Counted from the stretch's first letter, positions 1 through 16,274 are shown. The stretch is 64,000 bases of DNA from Listeria ivanovii subsp. ivanovii (GCF_900187025.1 NZ_LT906478.1:604001-668000); one strand, 5' to 3'. Numbers and translations are program-made. The notes: generated from the letters alone by a model not told the origin.

Positions 1-1269
1 GGGGTTACTAGTGCCAAGGTTAGCTACACTTACGCTGATCCAAATAACACTTTAATCGGTGTGACAAAAATTAGTGCAGTAGATGAAAGTACTGGCAAAA
101 CAATAAACACACAATATGTTTCCGCTGTGGATACAGAAGCGACATTAACTGATCTTTCACCAAACGGAAAATATCATCTTGAATTCACTTATCAATACGA
201 TTTAGGAACAGATAAAGGTATTCAAGAAGTCAAAATGCAGAGTGATTCTTTCACGACACAAACGGTTTCGGCTATTTACCAAATGCAAAGTGTGACTAGC
301 ACAACGATGAAAGTCAATGTAGCATTAGATGCCCAAATCAACGGTGTTAAACGCACGAGAATCAAAGTAACAAAAGTAGATGGCGATTCATTTTATATGG
401 ATGCTAGTACAAACCTTGTAAGTGGCGGCGGAGGGGAGCTCCTTAATGTTACAGGACTGAATCCAAGCACTGCCTACCAATTCCAAACAGTGATCGAAAT
501 GAAAAATGGTGAAACAATCGAACTAAACTGCTCAGAAAAATATTACACCATGCAAGCAACTGTTTTGAAAAGCTTACGAGCAAGTCAAACTTCGGATAAA
601 CTACTACAAGTTCAATATGACTGGAGTTCGGCTGATTATACGCTTCAGAATGCAAAAGTGGAGCTAACAGATGAAGCAGACAATAGCGAAGTGGATTATC
701 AAATTGTCAATCAAGAAAAAGGCAACATTCGGATTGTTCCAGTTATCACGGACGATTCAGTCAATTTAGAGGCCAAACTAATTCTTGAAACGACAAACAA
801 CGAAACGAAAGAAAGCAAGACGTTTGAGTATCCCGTGAAAAAAGAAGTTGCTTATGACAAAGATGCCAACTTCACGATTTCTTTAACACCGTTTCAAACA
901 GAAGAAGCTAGTGAAACAGAAGTAAAAGCAAACTCAGAGCAAGAAGCTATTGGTGAAGAAGAAACTGTCAAAAACACTAACATGTCAAGCAAAATAGAAG
1001 AAATTCTTGCGCCTCAAAATGCAACTTATGATATGACATTTTCCATGAATCGTCCAGCTGGCGAAAGTTACCAACTAGACTTTGAAAGAAGCGCAGATGG
1101 AAGCGATGGCTCTTGGACAGTATGGAATCAACAACAAGCAAGTGCAGATGAGACTGGACTGGTAAACTTTTCTCAAACAATGTCCAAACTAGCGAAAGAA
1201 AATTTTAAATATCGCGTAGCTGTTTATGATAAAAACGGTGTGTTACAGCTTTATGTATATCAAGATTAA
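1..1269 (+). CDS. Fn3-like repeat protein upstream of atypical ATPase (5' end missing)
   Basis: The reading frame is open from base 1, so the gene begins outside the window; 422 residues are visible. It consists of tandem beta-rich modules of about 90 residues. Phrases such as VTGLNPSTAYQFQTVIE and LTDLSPNGKYHLEF match the core of fibronectin type III domains. An acidic linker (about residues 300-330) separates a last domain. There is no C-terminal membrane anchor or sorting signal; any membrane segment would lie in the missing N-terminal part. It ends 57 bases before the c-subunit gene on the same strand, with only a short hairpin (about 1276-1296) lacking a T-run between them, so it is probably in the ATPase operon. 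Function is unknown. The co-location suggests that it is an accessory or extracytoplasmic part of that complex (inference). Confidence 0.7.
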   Translation, partial: GVTSAKVSYTYADPNNTLIGVTKISAVDESTGKTINTQYVSAVDTEATLTDLSPNGKYHLEFTYQYDLGTDKGIQEVKMQSDSFTTQTVSAIYQMQSVTSTTMKVNVALDAQINGVKRTRIKVTKVDGDSFYMDASTNLVSGGGGELLNVTGLNPSTAYQFQTVIEMKNGETIELNCSEKYYTMQATVLKSLRASQTSDKLLQVQYDWSSADYTLQNAKVELTDEADNSEVDYQIVNQEKGNIRIVPVITDDSVNLEAKLILETTNNETKESKTFEYPVKKEVAYDKDANFTISLTPFQTEEASETEVKANSEQEAIGEEETVKNTNMSSKIEEILAPQNATYDMTFSMNRPAGESYQLDFERSADGSDGSWTVWNQQQASADETGLVNFSQTMSKLAKENFKYRVAVYDKNGVLQLYVYQD

Positions 1270-1308
1270 CAGATGAGATACGCATTTATCGTATCACAAT
1301 TTTCATAA

Positions 1309-7227
<5,919 letters not shown>

Positions 7228-7232
7228 TTATA

Positions 7233-7264
7233 GTGCCCGTTGAAACAATGGGTGCTTTTTATTT
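7233..7264 (+). terminator. Terminator of the atypical ATPase operon
   Basis: A GCCCGTTG stem (7235-7242) with loop AAA pairs with CAATGGGT (7246-7253) and is followed by a T-run. Confidence 0.75.
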
Positions 7265-7439
7265 TGAAATATGTCGAAAATATGTCAAAAATGACTTTGT
7301 TTTGTGACTGAAATTTGAATGGAGAAGCCTTTTTCTGCGTTTATTTAAATAAGCTACTCTAATTTCGTGTACAGCCTATTACTCTACCTGTAATATATTA
7401 AATGTAACTAAGGAAAATTACTGAAGGAGAGAACTCTTT

Positions 7440-10400
7440 ATGAAAAAAGCAAAACGGGTACGGAGCTACTTTTTATTAACATTAGCCCTTTTCTTATTAT
7501 TTGGTCAATTTAATTTAGTGCCTTTCCATGCATTAGCAGAAGGAAATAGCAATAAAGATATTTCGTATGAAGTTCAAAAAGAGTTATCAAGAGATAAAAA
7601 GAAAGCTACTATTAAAATAAAGGCGATACCCCAAAATGAACAGGTGACAATGTTAACAGTGGAAACACCAGATGGCAAAAAAACAGAAGGAGAAGAAGCC
7701 ACTTATATAGCCGAAAAAAATGGTGTTATAGATTTCACTATCACCTACCAGAATGCAGATGATGTTGAAACGACAGAAACCCAAACTTTCCATGCTTCTT
7801 ATGAAGTAAGTGGTATTGTTTCTGAAGATGAAATAAACAAAACAAAGGAAACAGACGAGGCTCCAGGCTCCAAGGCTATAAATAACCAAAATCCAGCCAC
7901 CCAAAAAGCGAACAAAAAGTTGCTTAAATCAGGACAGACAAATGTAACTTTAAGCATACCGGATTATAATAATACAGCCTGGGCTAATGGTGATATCAAA
8001 ACGGTCACTACAACAGTAGAGTTTGGTGACAGCACTTCTTCTAGCAAAAAAGTGAATTTCGCTTTACCAGATGGAATGTGCTTTGTTTCAATACCTGCTT
8101 CGAACGATTATAAACCTGCTGATGGCGTAGAACCGAGCATCATAAACTATTTAAGTTCGAGTGACCCACTTGGCATTGCAATTACTTCGATGACCATTCC
8201 AAACCAAGAAACAACCTATAGTAAAGCAACCTTTGGAACAGTTAGTTATGACCTAAATCCTGGAACAGAAAAAGCGAGTTTTACTTTTTCAGTTCGAGTA
8301 GATGCGGCGAAATACTATGGTGCTACTGATTTACAATCTCCAATAAAGACGGAAGTGTATGTTGGGGAAGGAAGCACACCGGTTGCTTCCGCCGAGCAGA
8401 CAATTCATGCAGAAGGAAATAAAGTGGTTGGTTTTGCAGCTCAAGATCATGTAAAAACAATGTTCCGTACCTGGTATGTCAATCATGGTTTATCAGAAGT
8501 TTTAGCTAGTAGCGATACAGAGCCCTCCTATAACTATACGAAGCCATACTCTGTTGTTAACGGTATAAATCAATTGGATTCCCGCGGGGCTTATGCGTAT
8601 TTGGCAAAAAATTTAAAAGTAACATTGTATTATCCAAAAGGAATGGAATATGTTGGAGTTGTTAATAATAATGGAATCCCCATAACAAATAACTCTAATA
8701 TCACGATAACACCATATCCAAACGAGAATAAGGTGATTATTGATTATAAACAAATGAATATAAGCAAGATAGATAATTCTATCTTTTCGGTGAAATATAA
8801 AATCCCTAAGGAAACAGTAGCGGGCACATATAGTGCGCCTCAAATACCACACGCAGTTATCACAACCTATGATAAAAAAGTATTTGAATCGGACGCATTG
8901 ACCTCTATCCCTTCTAATTTGACAACACTAGCTTCACTGGATGAGTGTATAGTTGTTGATAAAACCATTAACAAAATGGTTTTAACTGGAGGAGAAAAAA
9001 ATATCAATCCAGATAATGAAACATGGGCAGGAAGTATACAAGTTAATAATAGGAAAACAGCAGGTCTAAAAACCAATCAAGTTTATCAAATTCAGTTTGA
9101 TCCTAATTGGGAAGCTTATACAGTTAATCTGCCTTTTGATGGTAGTATTTCAGATAATCAAATGACGGATATACAGTATAAAACGAATCTCAATTCAAGT
9201 TATCGAACGTATAAAGGTTCACTTCCTAAAATTAATAGCAATCGAATGGTTACATTAGATGCAGTTGCGGTTGGCCTCCAAGATGGAGAATACTTTACAG
9301 AGGTGAAAGCTAATGTAGGAGATTTTTCTGCTGGTTATATGAATACAGATCCAAATGGTGTTCATAGACCCAATTCTTCTACTTCTTACGGGATTGTCAA
9401 ACCGGGAATAACATCTGTCCAGTTTAAAGGAGCAATTTGGGATGCAGCAGATGAAATGGAGACAAAATCATCTGGTATATCAACTTATAGTGTCTCAAAT
9501 AATATTAGAACTGCAGCAAGTGGAACTGCGGCTTTTTATGATAAAGCAGGTACCCAAGTCAAAGTAGCAAGTGCAGGAGAAACCATCAAGACTAAAGCAT
9601 TATTAGCTTTATTCGATTATCCTTATGGAACACGAACGGTGCTCAACAATCCAGAAGTATATCTACATGTACTACCCGGAATGACAATACAATCGTCCTC
9701 CATAAAATTAACTGATCAAGACGGAAAAAATGTTGATTTTACAATTAAAACGGAAACAGCCAATAATGGTGAAAAACTCTACGTTCTAAAAACGACAAAT
9801 GTAACAGTAGGAGGCTATGTTGGCTATCCATCTAAGTCTCAATATCTTAATCTTAGCTATGATACAACATTTGATATGACGTTAGACAAAAGCATCAATA
9901 TGGATGCGCAAGATATCATTGCTTGGGGTGGTCCTAATGTTGTTTCAGCAATAACTAATAACTGTTTTTCAGATACAGGATTAGATGTTAATAAAAACGG
10001 TAAAGACAACGAATACTTACTTTCTGTTGCTAGTAGCTCGCTAAGCATTCCGAAACAAGATACCGTTACTGTAGAAACCTTTTTAAGCATGGCTGGTGAA
10101 GGTGAAAAAGCTGCGTACGTTGAAGGAGAAGATAGCACCGTGTCTTACTTCACACCCGGAACTGATGCAGATTATACCGTTAAAATCACTAACACATCAA
10201 GCGGAGAGGCCAGTACCTTTGAACTCTACATCCCAATTCCAAAAACAGGCCAAGACTTCGGAGCCAAATTCCAAAGTGAAGCCTTCAAATGGGACATGAA
10301 ACTAAACAGCGCACTGGATATCACTTCCGAACAACAATCCCATTTTGACGTGAGCTATACGACTACAGCAACAGCCGATAATTACGATTCGACTAGCATT

Positions 10401-13373
10401 TATAGCTCCACCGTTTCCGATTACGAAAAAGTTAATATGGTACGGATTAATGTAAAAACACAAATCAATGCCGGTGAAACTCAAACGTTTAAAGTACCAC
10501 TCAAAGTGGATGAAACCTTTGAATCAGCCAATGAAGACAATAAAATCAGCGAACGAGATATCTATAATCCATATTACCGTGTTATTACCAATACTTTCTC
10601 TGGATCTCTATCAGGCACAAAAGTTGGTGCAGAACTCGTTATCGGTGAAATCTCCGGTACCTTGTTTAACGATAAAGATGTCAACGGGGTATATGAAAAA
10701 GACAAAGGAGACGAAGCTCTAACAAACGAAACTGTCGAACTCTACAAGTGGAATGACACGACAACCACTTATGAAACAATAACGAAAGATGGTGAGGTTA
10801 TCACCACCAAAACCGATGCAAATGGGACGTATACTTTTGATTACCAATCTGATGTAGGCTACGGAAATTACGCAGTGAAATTCCCAGATAAAGCAGGTTA
10901 CCAGTATACCTTGAAAAACAGTGGGAAAGATACCACGAGTGATAGCGATGTACCTTATAGTGGCACAGATAAAGGCTGGGCGAAAAATATCGACCCAACT
11001 CAGCCCACCTCCCAGTATATCAGTGCTGGGTATTATGCCTACAACCCAGCAGAAGATTTAAAAGTGAATTTAAATGAAAAACGTGTACAAGTAGGACGTA
11101 GTTTAGAAATCACTCTGCCAAAAGTAGCCTCTACAAGTGAACAAGCGGCAGAAAATACTATTGAACCTGCTTTTTTCCAAAATATTCAAGCGAGTATAAA
11201 TGGCTACAAATGGACTGTTACTAATACGAGCATAGCCAGAATACAAACATTAAGTGATGGTTTAGCCGCAATTGTGGGTGTTTCTGCTAATGACAAAACG
11301 ATTGCTACAACAGATATCACGATTGAGATTCAAGATATTTTGGGTACGAAACAAAGCTCCACTGCACCGGTGTATGTTACTTCCACAGACGGAACAATCA
11401 TCCAAAAAGATGGCTTCACCATGGGAGCGACCGATTTTTCATTGGAATATAAAGAAGCTGTCTCATTAACGAATACACAGGCATTGGATCTTGCCAAAAC
11501 AGCCGCCTTTGAAGAAGTGAAAAATGGTGCCAATTCCAGTGCTGTAGATTGCTTAAATTTGGTGCAAATCAACCAAATCCAATTGTCCGCGATAAAAAAT
11601 GGCTCGAATCAAGGGGGAACCTATCCAATAACATATACGATTACTAAAGATGGGAAAAAAGTAGAAGTTAGTATTCAAGTAACCGTCGCGCAAGATTTAA
11701 CCACCGTGAACGCGCATAATTCGACTCTTTATATTGGCGATACATGGAGCGCCACAGATAACTTTGACAGTGCGATAAATAAAGAAGGTAACTCAGTAGC
11801 ATTCACGGATGTCACAGCTTCTGGGACTGTCAATACCAGTGTCGCAGGCACATATCCCGTAACTTACACCTATAATGGCGTAGCAGCAACCATTCAAGTA
11901 ACCGTCAAAGAAAATCTGACGGCTGTAAATGCCCATGATTCTGTGATTTATACTGGCGATACATGGAGTGCCGCAGATAACTTTGACAGTGCTCTAAACA
12001 AAGAAGGCAATCCAGTGGCATTGGTGGATGTAACGGTGCTTGGTACCATCAATACCAAGCAAGCAGGCGAGAATACCATCACATATACCTATGATGGAGT
12101 GTCAACAACCATTACTGTAATCGTCAAAGAAAATAAATCTGGCATCAGCGCCCATGATTCCTCTATCTATGTAGGAGAAAGTTGGACCGCAGCTGACAAC
12201 TTCGATAGTGCTTTTGATAAAGAGGGTAATTCAATCATTTTCGAAGATATCCGAGTCACTGAAAAACCAACAGTTGATACGAAGAAAGCAGGTATCTATC
12301 AAGTCACCTATAGCGATGGCAAAGTATCCAAAACCATTATGCTGACCGTCAAAGACATTCAAACTGCTGTCAATGCTCATGACTCAATTCTCTACACCGA
12401 AGATAGCTGGACCGCAGCCGATAACTTTGACAGCGCCCGTGATAAAGATGGTAATCCAGTTCCGTTCACAGCAATCCACGTAAGTGGTGATGTAGATACT
12501 GATAAATCAGGCACGTATCCCATAATCTACAGTTACGACGGCATCTCAACAACAATTAACGTTACCATCAAAGATCCGCAAACTACTGTTCATGCCCATG
12601 ATTCTGTGATTTATACAGGAGATAGCTGGAGTGCAAAAGATAACTTTGATAGCGCGACCGATAAAAGTGGCAAAGCAGTCAACTTCCAAAAGGTCACCGT
12701 AAGCGAAAAGCCAAAGCTTAATACAGCTATAGCTGGTGTATATCAAATCACTTACAGCTATGACTGTTCATCGACCACTATTAAGGTCACAGTCGAACCA
12801 AGGCAAACCAGTATCAATGTTCATGATAGCACTATCTACGCAGGAGATAAGTGGACAACGAAAGATAATTTTGAACAGGCCACCGATAAAAAAGGTAACC
12901 AAGTTTCCTTCGCAGCTATGACTGTCACTGGTTTGGTAGACACGAAAAAACCTGGTACTTACGAAGTTAGCTATAGTTATGATGGAGTCAAAGTCGTGAC
13001 ACAAGTGACCGTACTAGAAAACCAATCCCAAATCACTGTACAAGACAGCACCATCCAAAAAGGTGATGATTGGACAGCTAAAGACAATTTCATCAGCGCA
13101 ACTAATCGAGATGGCAAAGCTATAAGCTTCAAGCAAGTACAAACAAATGGTACGGTTAACCCAAACCAAGTTGGAGATTATCAAGTAACATATATTATCG
13201 ACCCAAATGAAGGAACCACGGAGGCAGGTAAAAAACAATTATCAGTCACTGCCACAATACAAGTCGAAGATACAAGAAATCCGAAACTTCGAGTAAAAAG
13301 TAACATCCAACACACCGCCTACCATGAAAACGTGAAACCATTACCAAAAGCAGGGGACCAACCAACTGGATAA
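7440..13373 (+). CDS. Giant secreted Ig-repeat surface protein with frame-broken sorting signal
   Basis: The 1977-residue product starts with a signal peptide (MKKAKRVRSY, hydrophobic core to about residue 28, then FHALAEG). A long N-terminal adhesin-like region follows, then an SdrD_B/Cna_B-like domain (about residues 1066-1200, ISGTLFNDKDVNGVYEKDK), then seven Ig-like repeats of 73-75 residues. It ends in LPKAGDQPTG at a TAA. The adjacent -1 frame encodes a hydrophobic segment (WVGISLLNLSLLLWVI) and RRKRSYK, stopping at 13450. A sortase signal was therefore split by one missing base near 13359-13370. As written, the protein would be secreted but not wall-anchored. Ribosome site AAGGAGAG. 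It may correspond to the lmo0627-type LPXTG protein. Confidence 0.88.
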   Translation: MKKAKRVRSYFLLTLALFLLFGQFNLVPFHALAEGNSNKDISYEVQKELSRDKKKATIKIKAIPQNEQVTMLTVETPDGKKTEGEEATYIAEKNGVIDFTITYQNADDVETTETQTFHASYEVSGIVSEDEINKTKETDEAPGSKAINNQNPATQKANKKLLKSGQTNVTLSIPDYNNTAWANGDIKTVTTTVEFGDSTSSSKKVNFALPDGMCFVSIPASNDYKPADGVEPSIINYLSSSDPLGIAITSMTIPNQETTYSKATFGTVSYDLNPGTEKASFTFSVRVDAAKYYGATDLQSPIKTEVYVGEGSTPVASAEQTIHAEGNKVVGFAAQDHVKTMFRTWYVNHGLSEVLASSDTEPSYNYTKPYSVVNGINQLDSRGAYAYLAKNLKVTLYYPKGMEYVGVVNNNGIPITNNSNITITPYPNENKVIIDYKQMNISKIDNSIFSVKYKIPKETVAGTYSAPQIPHAVITTYDKKVFESDALTSIPSNLTTLASLDECIVVDKTINKMVLTGGEKNINPDNETWAGSIQVNNRKTAGLKTNQVYQIQFDPNWEAYTVNLPFDGSISDNQMTDIQYKTNLNSSYRTYKGSLPKINSNRMVTLDAVAVGLQDGEYFTEVKANVGDFSAGYMNTDPNGVHRPNSSTSYGIVKPGITSVQFKGAIWDAADEMETKSSGISTYSVSNNIRTAASGTAAFYDKAGTQVKVASAGETIKTKALLALFDYPYGTRTVLNNPEVYLHVLPGMTIQSSSIKLTDQDGKNVDFTIKTETANNGEKLYVLKTTNVTVGGYVGYPSKSQYLNLSYDTTFDMTLDKSINMDAQDIIAWGGPNVVSAITNNCFSDTGLDVNKNGKDNEYLLSVASSSLSIPKQDTVTVETFLSMAGEGEKAAYVEGEDSTVSYFTPGTDADYTVKITNTSSGEASTFELYIPIPKTGQDFGAKFQSEAFKWDMKLNSALDITSEQQSHFDVSYTTTATADNYDSTSIYSSTVSDYEKVNMVRINVKTQINAGETQTFKVPLKVDETFESANEDNKISERDIYNPYYRVITNTFSGSLSGTKVGAELVIGEISGTLFNDKDVNGVYEKDKGDEALTNETVELYKWNDTTTTYETITKDGEVITTKTDANGTYTFDYQSDVGYGNYAVKFPDKAGYQYTLKNSGKDTTSDSDVPYSGTDKGWAKNIDPTQPTSQYISAGYYAYNPAEDLKVNLNEKRVQVGRSLEITLPKVASTSEQAAENTIEPAFFQNIQASINGYKWTVTNTSIARIQTLSDGLAAIVGVSANDKTIATTDITIEIQDILGTKQSSTAPVYVTSTDGTIIQKDGFTMGATDFSLEYKEAVSLTNTQALDLAKTAAFEEVKNGANSSAVDCLNLVQINQIQLSAIKNGSNQGGTYPITYTITKDGKKVEVSIQVTVAQDLTTVNAHNSTLYIGDTWSATDNFDSAINKEGNSVAFTDVTASGTVNTSVAGTYPVTYTYNGVAATIQVTVKENLTAVNAHDSVIYTGDTWSAADNFDSALNKEGNPVALVDVTVLGTINTKQAGENTITYTYDGVSTTITVIVKENKSGISAHDSSIYVGESWTAADNFDSAFDKEGNSIIFEDIRVTEKPTVDTKKAGIYQVTYSDGKVSKTIMLTVKDIQTAVNAHDSILYTEDSWTAADNFDSARDKDGNPVPFTAIHVSGDVDTDKSGTYPIIYSYDGISTTINVTIKDPQTTVHAHDSVIYTGDSWSAKDNFDSATDKSGKAVNFQKVTVSEKPKLNTAIAGVYQITYSYDCSSTTIKVTVEPRQTSINVHDSTIYAGDKWTTKDNFEQATDKKGNQVSFAAMTVTGLVDTKKPGTYEVSYSYDGVKVVTQVTVLENQSQITVQDSTIQKGDDWTAKDNFISATNRDGKAISFKQVQTNGTVNPNQVGDYQVTYIIDPNEGTTEAGKKQLSVTATIQVEDTRNPKLRVKSNIQHTAYHENVKPLPKAGDQPTG
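11700..13270 (+). repeat. Seven tandem Ig-like repeats (219-225 bp units)
   Basis: Seven units start near 11706, 11925, 12143, 12369, 12588, 12812 and 13031. Each opens with a variant of VNAHDSVIYTGDTW, contains DNFDSA and ends in a TYPVTYTYDG-like strand plus a TVKEN-type linker. Units 1-5 are the most alike; unit 7 is divergent (VQDSTIQKGDDW). They resemble bacterial Ig-like (Big_3-type) stalk domains. Confidence 0.85.
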
Positions 13374-13450
13374 TCTGGGTGGGAATTAGTTTACTAAACC
13401 TAAGCCTACTTCTATGGGTAATTAGTCGAAGAAAACGTAGCTATAAATAA
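13341..13450 (+). other. Split cell-wall sorting signal (LPKAGD plus out-of-frame anchor)
   Basis: LPKAGD is encoded at 13341-13358. The TAA at 13371 is in the main frame. From 13370 the -1 frame reads IIWVGISLL, a leucine-rich helix, and RRKRSYK, with a stop at 13448-13450. One extra base between 13359 and 13370 would restore a textbook LPXTG-type tripartite signal. Confidence 0.8.
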
Positions 13451-13498
13451 GTAAAATAAAAAATGTGCTATCTCTTCTGCTCTATAGAAGTAAACACA

Positions 13499-13548
13499 CA
13501 AAATACACATTGGAAATCTGAAATTAGATTTTCAATGTGTATTTTCCT
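13499..13548 (+). terminator. Terminator after the surface protein gene
   Basis: Arms AAATACACATTGGAAATCT (13501-13519) and AGATTTTCAATGTGTATTT pair almost perfectly, with one wobble pair. A T-rich stretch follows. The remaining bases up to 13789 hold no gene that I can support. Confidence 0.8.
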
Positions 13549-13702
13549 GTTTTAGGCATCTCGTTATCATCTTTTCCTGTAGGATAACTTTCAATGGCTC
13601 TTAAGGACTCTATTTTGCAAGGTATAATTAATTATCGAACAGAAAAGGAGCGTTGCTAGACCTATAGTTTTTGTAAAAAATTATTTCGAATTATGTAAAT
13701 TG

Positions 13703-13716
13703 TGGAAGTGCTTACA
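13703..13716 (+). promoter_or_regulatory. cre-like site upstream of the PTS operon
   Basis: TGGAAGTGCTTACA differs from the CcpA site consensus (TGNAANCGNTNNCA) at one core base (CG to TG). It lies about 75 bases before the PTS regulator gene, where carbon catabolite control would be expected. Weak evidence on sequence alone. Confidence 0.3.
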
Positions 13717-13789
13717 GGGCGGTACGATAGATTTAGGAGCAGGCCTTCTAAATAATTTTATCGCAACTAGTATGAAGAGGTGATAAGAG

Positions 13790-15838
13790 ATGTTAAGTGG
13801 CAGAATGGTACTAATCATAAAATATTTAGAAGGCAAGAGTGAGTCGAATATTCGAGATATTAGTCGGAAGCTAGAAATATCTGAGCGGAAAATCCGATAT
13901 GATATCGATAATATCAATGACGCACTAACGCTTAATCAATTACAGCCTATTACAAAGGAGGGAAAGGGAAGGCTAGTTTTATCAGCTGATTTGGCCAAAT
14001 TAGTATTAGAAGAAAATGAAGCATATATCTATACCCCACAAGAAAGAATTAATATTTTACAGTACTTGCTATTTTTTAATATTAAAAAAGTGAATCTGGA
14101 GCATTTAAGTAAATGGATGAAAGTTTCACGAACCACAATAAAAAAAGATTTACTATTAGTAGAAGAAAGTTTGCAAAAAGCGAATCTTCAATTAGTTTAT
14201 AAACAAGGCTATCATTTAAACGGTAATGAAAGCGCTGTTTTAAATGAACGCGTTCGGATTTTGCGTGATTATATTGATTTGATTCCAAATGAAGATACTG
14301 AAACTAATTTTTATAAGAAATGTATGCTCAATGAGATGAAGACTTCGCTCATAAATATTGATTTGAATGGCGTGAATGAATGGTCCAAGCAACTGCTGAA
14401 ACAAATGGGCTGGATACTAAATGACGAATCTTATTACTGGTACTTAGCGAATATTTTAGTTTTTTGCTGGTATATAAAAAATGATGTTGTTAATCCATTA
14501 AATGATACTAAGTTAGTGCTGCCGATTTTTAATTCACAGTTAGTTCAAGGTATGGAAGCGATTTTAGACTCTAAACTGACGCAAGAACAGCTAAATATCT
14601 TGGTTGGTTTTGTCTTTTTTACTAATAAATATGCCAGTCTAAATGAAGAAATGGACTTGATAACAACTGAAACATTAGTGAATTCATTGATAAATAAAAT
14701 GAGTGGAGAACTGAATTTACCTTTTCTAGAAGATGCGATTTTATATAAAGGGCTCTTGAATCATGTAGCACCTCTGATTGAGCGAATAAGAGGAAATGTA
14801 CAAATCTATGAAGACACATTCGATGTAATTCCAGCTGAGTTTCTCTATGTTTTTCGTGCGACAAGTACAGCAATTAAAACAATTCCGTTACTTGAAAGTG
14901 TCGAAAATGAAAATGAGATTTCGTTGCTTTCGATTCATTTTTTAGCAAGCATTCAGCGAAATCAGCGAGAAGAAAAGCAAAATGCATTAATTGTTTGCGG
15001 ACTTGGTTACGGAGCAATTGCGATGATGAAAGATGCGCTTAATAGCGAATACCAAATTGGCTTTATTGCAACGATTCCAGAATATATGTTGAAAGATTTT
15101 ACCTCTTGGGAAGCCGTTGATTTAGTAATTACGACTGCAAAGATGACGACTCCCTTACCGAAGCCAACTATTAAAGTAAGTCCAGTTTTAAAAGAGTGTG
15201 ATTTTGTAGCGTTGGAGAAACAAGGTCTAAAAAAGAAGAACATTTTAACTAGTTATTTTGCCATTAATAAGCGACTTAGTTTCCTTGAAAGTTCGGTTAA
15301 ACAACAAGTTATTAGTGTGATTAAAGAAGAACTCGGCTACGGACATGTGAGTATTCCCAATCGAAAACTAGGCTTAAGTGACTTAATCGGAACCGATGCC
15401 ATTCAAATTGTTTCCAAAATGGACTCATGGCGAGAAGCAATTCAACAAGCAACGAGCCTACTTGCGGATAATCACTTTGTTCAACCAGCTTATGCAGATA
15501 ATATGATTGAAATACAAGAAGAATTAGGTTTTTATTCAGTGAAAGATAAGGAATTTGCATTGTTTCATGGAAATGATAGTAGTTTGGTTCAAATGAACAG
15601 TATGGCACTTCTCGTTAGTAAAAATCCAATTATTTTCGGAAATAAACAAGCAAGCGTAATTTTCATTCTTGCTAGTAAAGATAAAAAAGAGCAGATTCCG
15701 GCAATTATTACTTTAACAAAAATGACGTACCAAACGGATTTTATTTCAAAATTAGAGCAAGCGACAAATCCAATTGAAGCAAATCAAATTATCAAAAAAT
15801 ACGAAGAGGAGGTGAAAGAATATGGGGATGAAAATTGA
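13790..15838 (+). CDS. PRD-containing transcriptional activator of the PTS operon (BglG/MtlR-like)
   Basis: This 682-residue regulator begins with a DeoR/HTH_11-like helix-turn-helix (about residues 5-60, ESNIRDISRKLEISERKIRY) and a second, Mga-like helix-turn-helix (about 90-130). It continues with PTS regulation domains, an EIIB-like domain with Cys403 in NALIVCGLGYGA, and a C-terminal EIIA-like domain. This architecture senses PTS flux through phosphorylation of His in the PRDs and Cys in the EIIB domain. It is the first gene of the operon and overlaps the EIIA gene by 17 bases, so it is made together with its PTS partners. The sugar is not evident; the EIIABC class and the KbaZ-like enzyme suggest a hexitol or ketohexose. 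Confidence 0.85.
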   Translation: MLSGRMVLIIKYLEGKSESNIRDISRKLEISERKIRYDIDNINDALTLNQLQPITKEGKGRLVLSADLAKLVLEENEAYIYTPQERINILQYLLFFNIKKVNLEHLSKWMKVSRTTIKKDLLLVEESLQKANLQLVYKQGYHLNGNESAVLNERVRILRDYIDLIPNEDTETNFYKKCMLNEMKTSLINIDLNGVNEWSKQLLKQMGWILNDESYYWYLANILVFCWYIKNDVVNPLNDTKLVLPIFNSQLVQGMEAILDSKLTQEQLNILVGFVFFTNKYASLNEEMDLITTETLVNSLINKMSGELNLPFLEDAILYKGLLNHVAPLIERIRGNVQIYEDTFDVIPAEFLYVFRATSTAIKTIPLLESVENENEISLLSIHFLASIQRNQREEKQNALIVCGLGYGAIAMMKDALNSEYQIGFIATIPEYMLKDFTSWEAVDLVITTAKMTTPLPKPTIKVSPVLKECDFVALEKQGLKKKNILTSYFAINKRLSFLESSVKQQVISVIKEELGYGHVSIPNRKLGLSDLIGTDAIQIVSKMDSWREAIQQATSLLADNHFVQPAYADNMIEIQEELGFYSVKDKEFALFHGNDSSLVQMNSMALLVSKNPIIFGNKQASVIFILASKDKKEQIPAIITLTKMTYQTDFISKLEQATNPIEANQIIKKYEEEVKEYGDEN

Positions 15839-16274
15839 CTTCTTATCTATTTCTAACATAGAAGTGAAAACGAAAGAAGCAGCGATCCTACAATTAGTAG
15901 ATACCTTAGACAAAGCCAGTTACCTAGGAGATAAAGCGCTATTTGAAAAAAATATTTTGGAACGCGAGAGGGAACTCTCTACCTATATCGGACATGGGAT
16001 TGGTTTGCCACACGCCCAAAGTAGTGGTGTAGAGCGTCCATGTGTTGTAATTGGAAAGTTAAGTCAGCCGATACGCTGGACGACAGACGACGAATTTGTT
16101 CAAATTGTGTTTCTAATCGCAGTGCCAGAAAATAACAGCAATAATTTTCATTTAAAAGTACTTTCTAAGCTGGCAAGACTGTTAATGCATGAGGACTTTC
16201 GAGGGAAATTAAGTGAACTAGATGACACAGCAACAGTGGCTTTACTAAATAAAAGTGTGAAGGAGGACAACTAA
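15822..16274 (+). CDS. PTS EIIA component, fructose/mannitol family
   Basis: This cytosolic protein of 150 residues accepts phosphate from HPr on His64 in YIGHGIGLPHAQ, the hallmark of the EIIA-Fru/Mtl fold, and passes it to the EIIB encoded two genes downstream. The start at 15822 is supported by GAGGAGGTG upstream. The gene overlaps the regulator by 17 bases, and its TAA overlaps the EIIC ATG (TAATG). Having EIIA, EIIC and EIIB as separate proteins is typical of Gat/Fru-like systems. I recall this gene as lmo0631. Confidence 0.9.
   Translation: MGMKIDFLSISNIEVKTKEAAILQLVDTLDKASYLGDKALFEKNILERERELSTYIGHGIGLPHAQSSGVERPCVVIGKLSQPIRWTTDDEFVQIVFLIAVPENNSNNFHLKVLSKLARLLMHEDFRGKLSELDDTATVALLNKSVKEDN

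Noticed and set aside
11700-13270. Regular repeats that could suggest a CRISPR array
   Set aside because: The period is 219-225 bp, the repeats are coding and in frame, and no short repeat/unique spacer pattern exists.
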